The position numbers were made by a program, and so were the translations under genes. From positions 1 to 64,000 of the forward strand of contig CAZHEA010000001.1 in the NCBI GenBank assembly GCA_964531165.1: a stretch of 64,000 nt of DNA, in the 5' to 3' direction. Each line of letters starts with the position of its first letter. Position 1 is the stretch's first letter. The notes under the pieces are model-generated. The model was given only the letters and a program-made list of their open reading frames with translations, was not told the DNA's origin and ran no database searches. The stretch is from SZUA-229 sp964531165 (GTDB lineage: Bacteria > Pseudomonadota > Gammaproteobacteria > SZUA-229). Positions 62,566 to 64,000 of the stretch are shown piece after piece.

Positions 62566-64000
62566 TTATTCTACTCTTTTACCTTTTATTAATGCTTCAG
62601 GATGACGCTCAAGATACTCGGACATAACCCGAATTGAACGTGCGGCCTTACTCAATTCATTCAGAGTTTCATTAACCTGCACTCCGGTCATGCCTCCCTC
62701 TTCGACATTTAATGACTTGATTAAGTCATTCATACTTTCTGTTGCCTCATCGAGATTTTTACCAATATTTTCCATCGGCAAAGCCCCGAGTCGAGCCAGT
62801 AATTCATTAATCTGCTTAATCAGGCCGGATACTGTCTCCGGCACGGTAGGAATAATCGCTATATCATTAACGTATCTAACTTCTTCTGCTTTAGCATCTT
62901 TAAATACATCAAATACAATCAATGACTGGCCGGTTAATATATTACTTTTTAACTGCGCTCGCACACCCTGGCTCACCATATGCTCAAAAAAACGATACAC
63001 CAGTTTTGTTCTCTCACGTGTACTCAGGTTGGAACTTAAATCATCTGTCGGTAGTCTTTCCGGCTCAATATCTATCATTGCAAATGTTGCAATCTCATTT
63101 TTAACTTTATCTGTTTCTACACCTACTTTTTCAACTGTACCGATACGAATGCCTTTATATTCAACCGGCGCACCTAATGAAAGTCCGCTCACCCCGTTAT
63201 CAAAATACAACTTCATCGGCGCGCCAAAAGTTAATACCTCTTCTATATCAGGCTCTTCAGAACTATGCAGAATAAATATATTATTTTGTTTCGCGGGGAC
63301 AACATTTTGTGGCGCATATTCATTAGTAAAAGCAATTCCGCCAACGACCAGTGAACTAACCGATTCCATATCAAACTCAAAGCCCTTTGAATCCAGCTCT
63401 ATACTGACACCGGATATATTCCAGAAACGGCTGTAGTTTGTTATATATTTATCATGCGGAGATTCAATAAAAATTTCAATTTGAACATCACTATGATCCT
63501 CCATTAATTTATATTTAGTCACACTGCCAACGGTAATGCCGCGATACTTTATTGACGAGCCACGACTGATAGAACCCAGGTTTTTGGATTTTAAAATAAA
63601 TGTCGTGCCGGGATTTCCTAGCTGATAAATTTGAGGCTCTTCCATGCCCTTAAATGCTTTCTGCGGCGCGCCGCCTTCACCGGGATCAATTTCGATAAAT
63701 GCACCGCTTAATAAAGTATCCAGACCACTGACGCCTTCCACGCCAATGCGGGGGCGCACCACCCAGAAACGGGTAGTATCCGTAAGCCGCTCTAGTGATA
63801 CACCGGTTAAGTCCATTATGACCACCACTTCAGATAAATCTTCGGTAAATTTTACTTCTGTTACTTCACCGACTTTTACATTACGTAACTTAACCGGGGT
63901 TTTACCCGCCTCTAATCCTGAAGCGCTCTCAAATGACACTTCAACAAAAACGTTTTCTTCAACTGCACTTTTAAAAACTAACCAGCCACCAATTAATGCC
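62566..64000 (-). CDS. pqiB: Intermembrane transport protein PqiB (MCE/MlaD domains), 5' end beyond window
   Basis: The frame is open to the window edge, so the N-terminus, with the membrane helix, is cut off; the visible 5' end codes ALIGGWLVFK, probably the end of that helix. Three MCE repeats are seen (around VKLRNVKVGEV, IKYRGITVGSV and VEYKGIRIGTV) and a C-terminal helical region ending RHPEALIKGK. PqiB hexamers form a tube across the periplasm for lipid transport. pqiA should lie just outside the window. Confidence 0.93.
   Translation of the reverse strand, partial: ALIGGWLVFKSAVEENVFVEVSFESASGLEAGKTPVKLRNVKVGEVTEVKFTEDLSEVVVIMDLTGVSLERLTDTTRFWVVRPRIGVEGVSGLDTLLSGAFIEIDPGEGGAPQKAFKGMEEPQIYQLGNPGTTFILKSKNLGSISRGSSIKYRGITVGSVTKYKLMEDHSDVQIEIFIESPHDKYITNYSRFWNISGVSIELDSKGFEFDMESVSSLVVGGIAFTNEYAPQNVVPAKQNNIFILHSSEEPDIEEVLTFGAPMKLYFDNGVSGLSLGAPVEYKGIRIGTVEKVGVETDKVKNEIATFAMIDIEPERLPTDDLSSNLSTRERTKLVYRFFEHMVSQGVRAQLKSNILTGQSLIVFDVFKDAKAEEVRYVNDIAIIPTVPETVSGLIKQINELLARLGALPMENIGKNLDEATESMNDLIKSLNVEEGGMTGVQVNETLNELSKAARSIRVMSEYLERHPEALIKGKRVE

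Noticed and set aside
62690..63436. Plus-strand 248-codon frame
   Set aside because: It is the antisense shadow of the MCE protein PqiB, which has clear homology and fills the region.
1..64000. tRNA, rRNA, prophage or defence-system genes
   Set aside because: No cloverleaf-like segments, rRNA words, integrase/phage structural genes or known defence proteins were seen; XerC is the housekeeping recombinase by context.

Overview
The window is a chromosomal segment of a gammaproteobacterium. The evidence is the gene order. Class-typical neighbourhoods include murJ / ribF-ileS-lspA-fkpB-ispH, hslVU-DUF971-ubiE-ubiJ-ubiB, lptM-lysA-dapF-DUF484-xerC, and ctpA-envC next to rhodanese-grxC-secB-gpsA. 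A class I phosphoribulokinase points to a Calvin-Benson-Bassham autotroph. Two NhaD Na+/H+ antiporters, a Na+/alanine symporter and an SLC13-type carrier point to a saline, possibly alkaline, habitat. A persulfide-sensor-like ArsR repressor next to a rhodanese and a glutaredoxin fits, but does not prove, a sulfur-oxidising lifestyle. The species cannot be named from the sequence alone. One run of exactly 100 N inside hslU shows that this is a scaffolded assembly.

Layout. 0.16-1.2 kb: a glutaredoxin-like protein and a glutathione S-transferase. 1.3-4.7 kb: fadD, purC, bioD. 4.9-7.3 kb: an FKBP prolyl isomerase, an alanine/Na+ symporter and a YqhA-type membrane protein. 7.35-16 kb: rpsT, a PilZ protein, murJ and the ribF-ileS-lspA-fkpB-ispH operon. 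16-23 kb: a complete minor-pilin cluster on the minus strand (fimT-pilV-pilW-pilX-small secreted protein-pilY1-pilE). 23-27.8 kb: thiamine genes thiO, thiS and thiG plus trmB, with a secreted lysine/proline-rich protein of unknown function and a repeat-rich insertion between thiS and thiG. 27.8-35 kb: a sodium-linked transport block (nhaD, SLC13 carrier, divergent LysR regulator, OmpW porin, second nhaD). 35.4-38.7 kb: prk, a stand-alone FIST sensor protein, a TatD nuclease and DUF3144.

38.8-47.3 kb (minus strand): a predicted outer-membrane metallopeptidase/beta-propeller/barrel protein, ubiB-ubiJ-ubiE, DUF971, hslU and hslV. 47.4-51.7 kb (minus): a MITE-like inverted-repeat element, xerC, DUF484, dapF, lysA and a 45-residue LptM lipoprotein found by reading the strand directly. 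51.7-55.6 kb: a histidine kinase / sigma-54 activator pair and a SpoU-type RNA methyltransferase. 55.7-58.8 kb (minus): a DJ-1 protein, ctpA and envC. 59-62 kb: arsR, rhodanese, grxC, secB, gpsA. 62-64 kb (minus): pqiC and a pqiB cut by the window edge.

Most of the window is ordinary core genome. I did not find a convincing new multi-gene system. The items most worth a second look are the SqrR/BigR-like ArsR-rhodanese-glutaredoxin locus, the palindromic repeats between thiS and thiG, the 127-bp inverted-repeat element touching xerC, the metallopeptidase-propeller-barrel protein, two secreted proteins of unknown function, and a glutathione S-transferase whose conserved N-terminus has no ordinary start codon.
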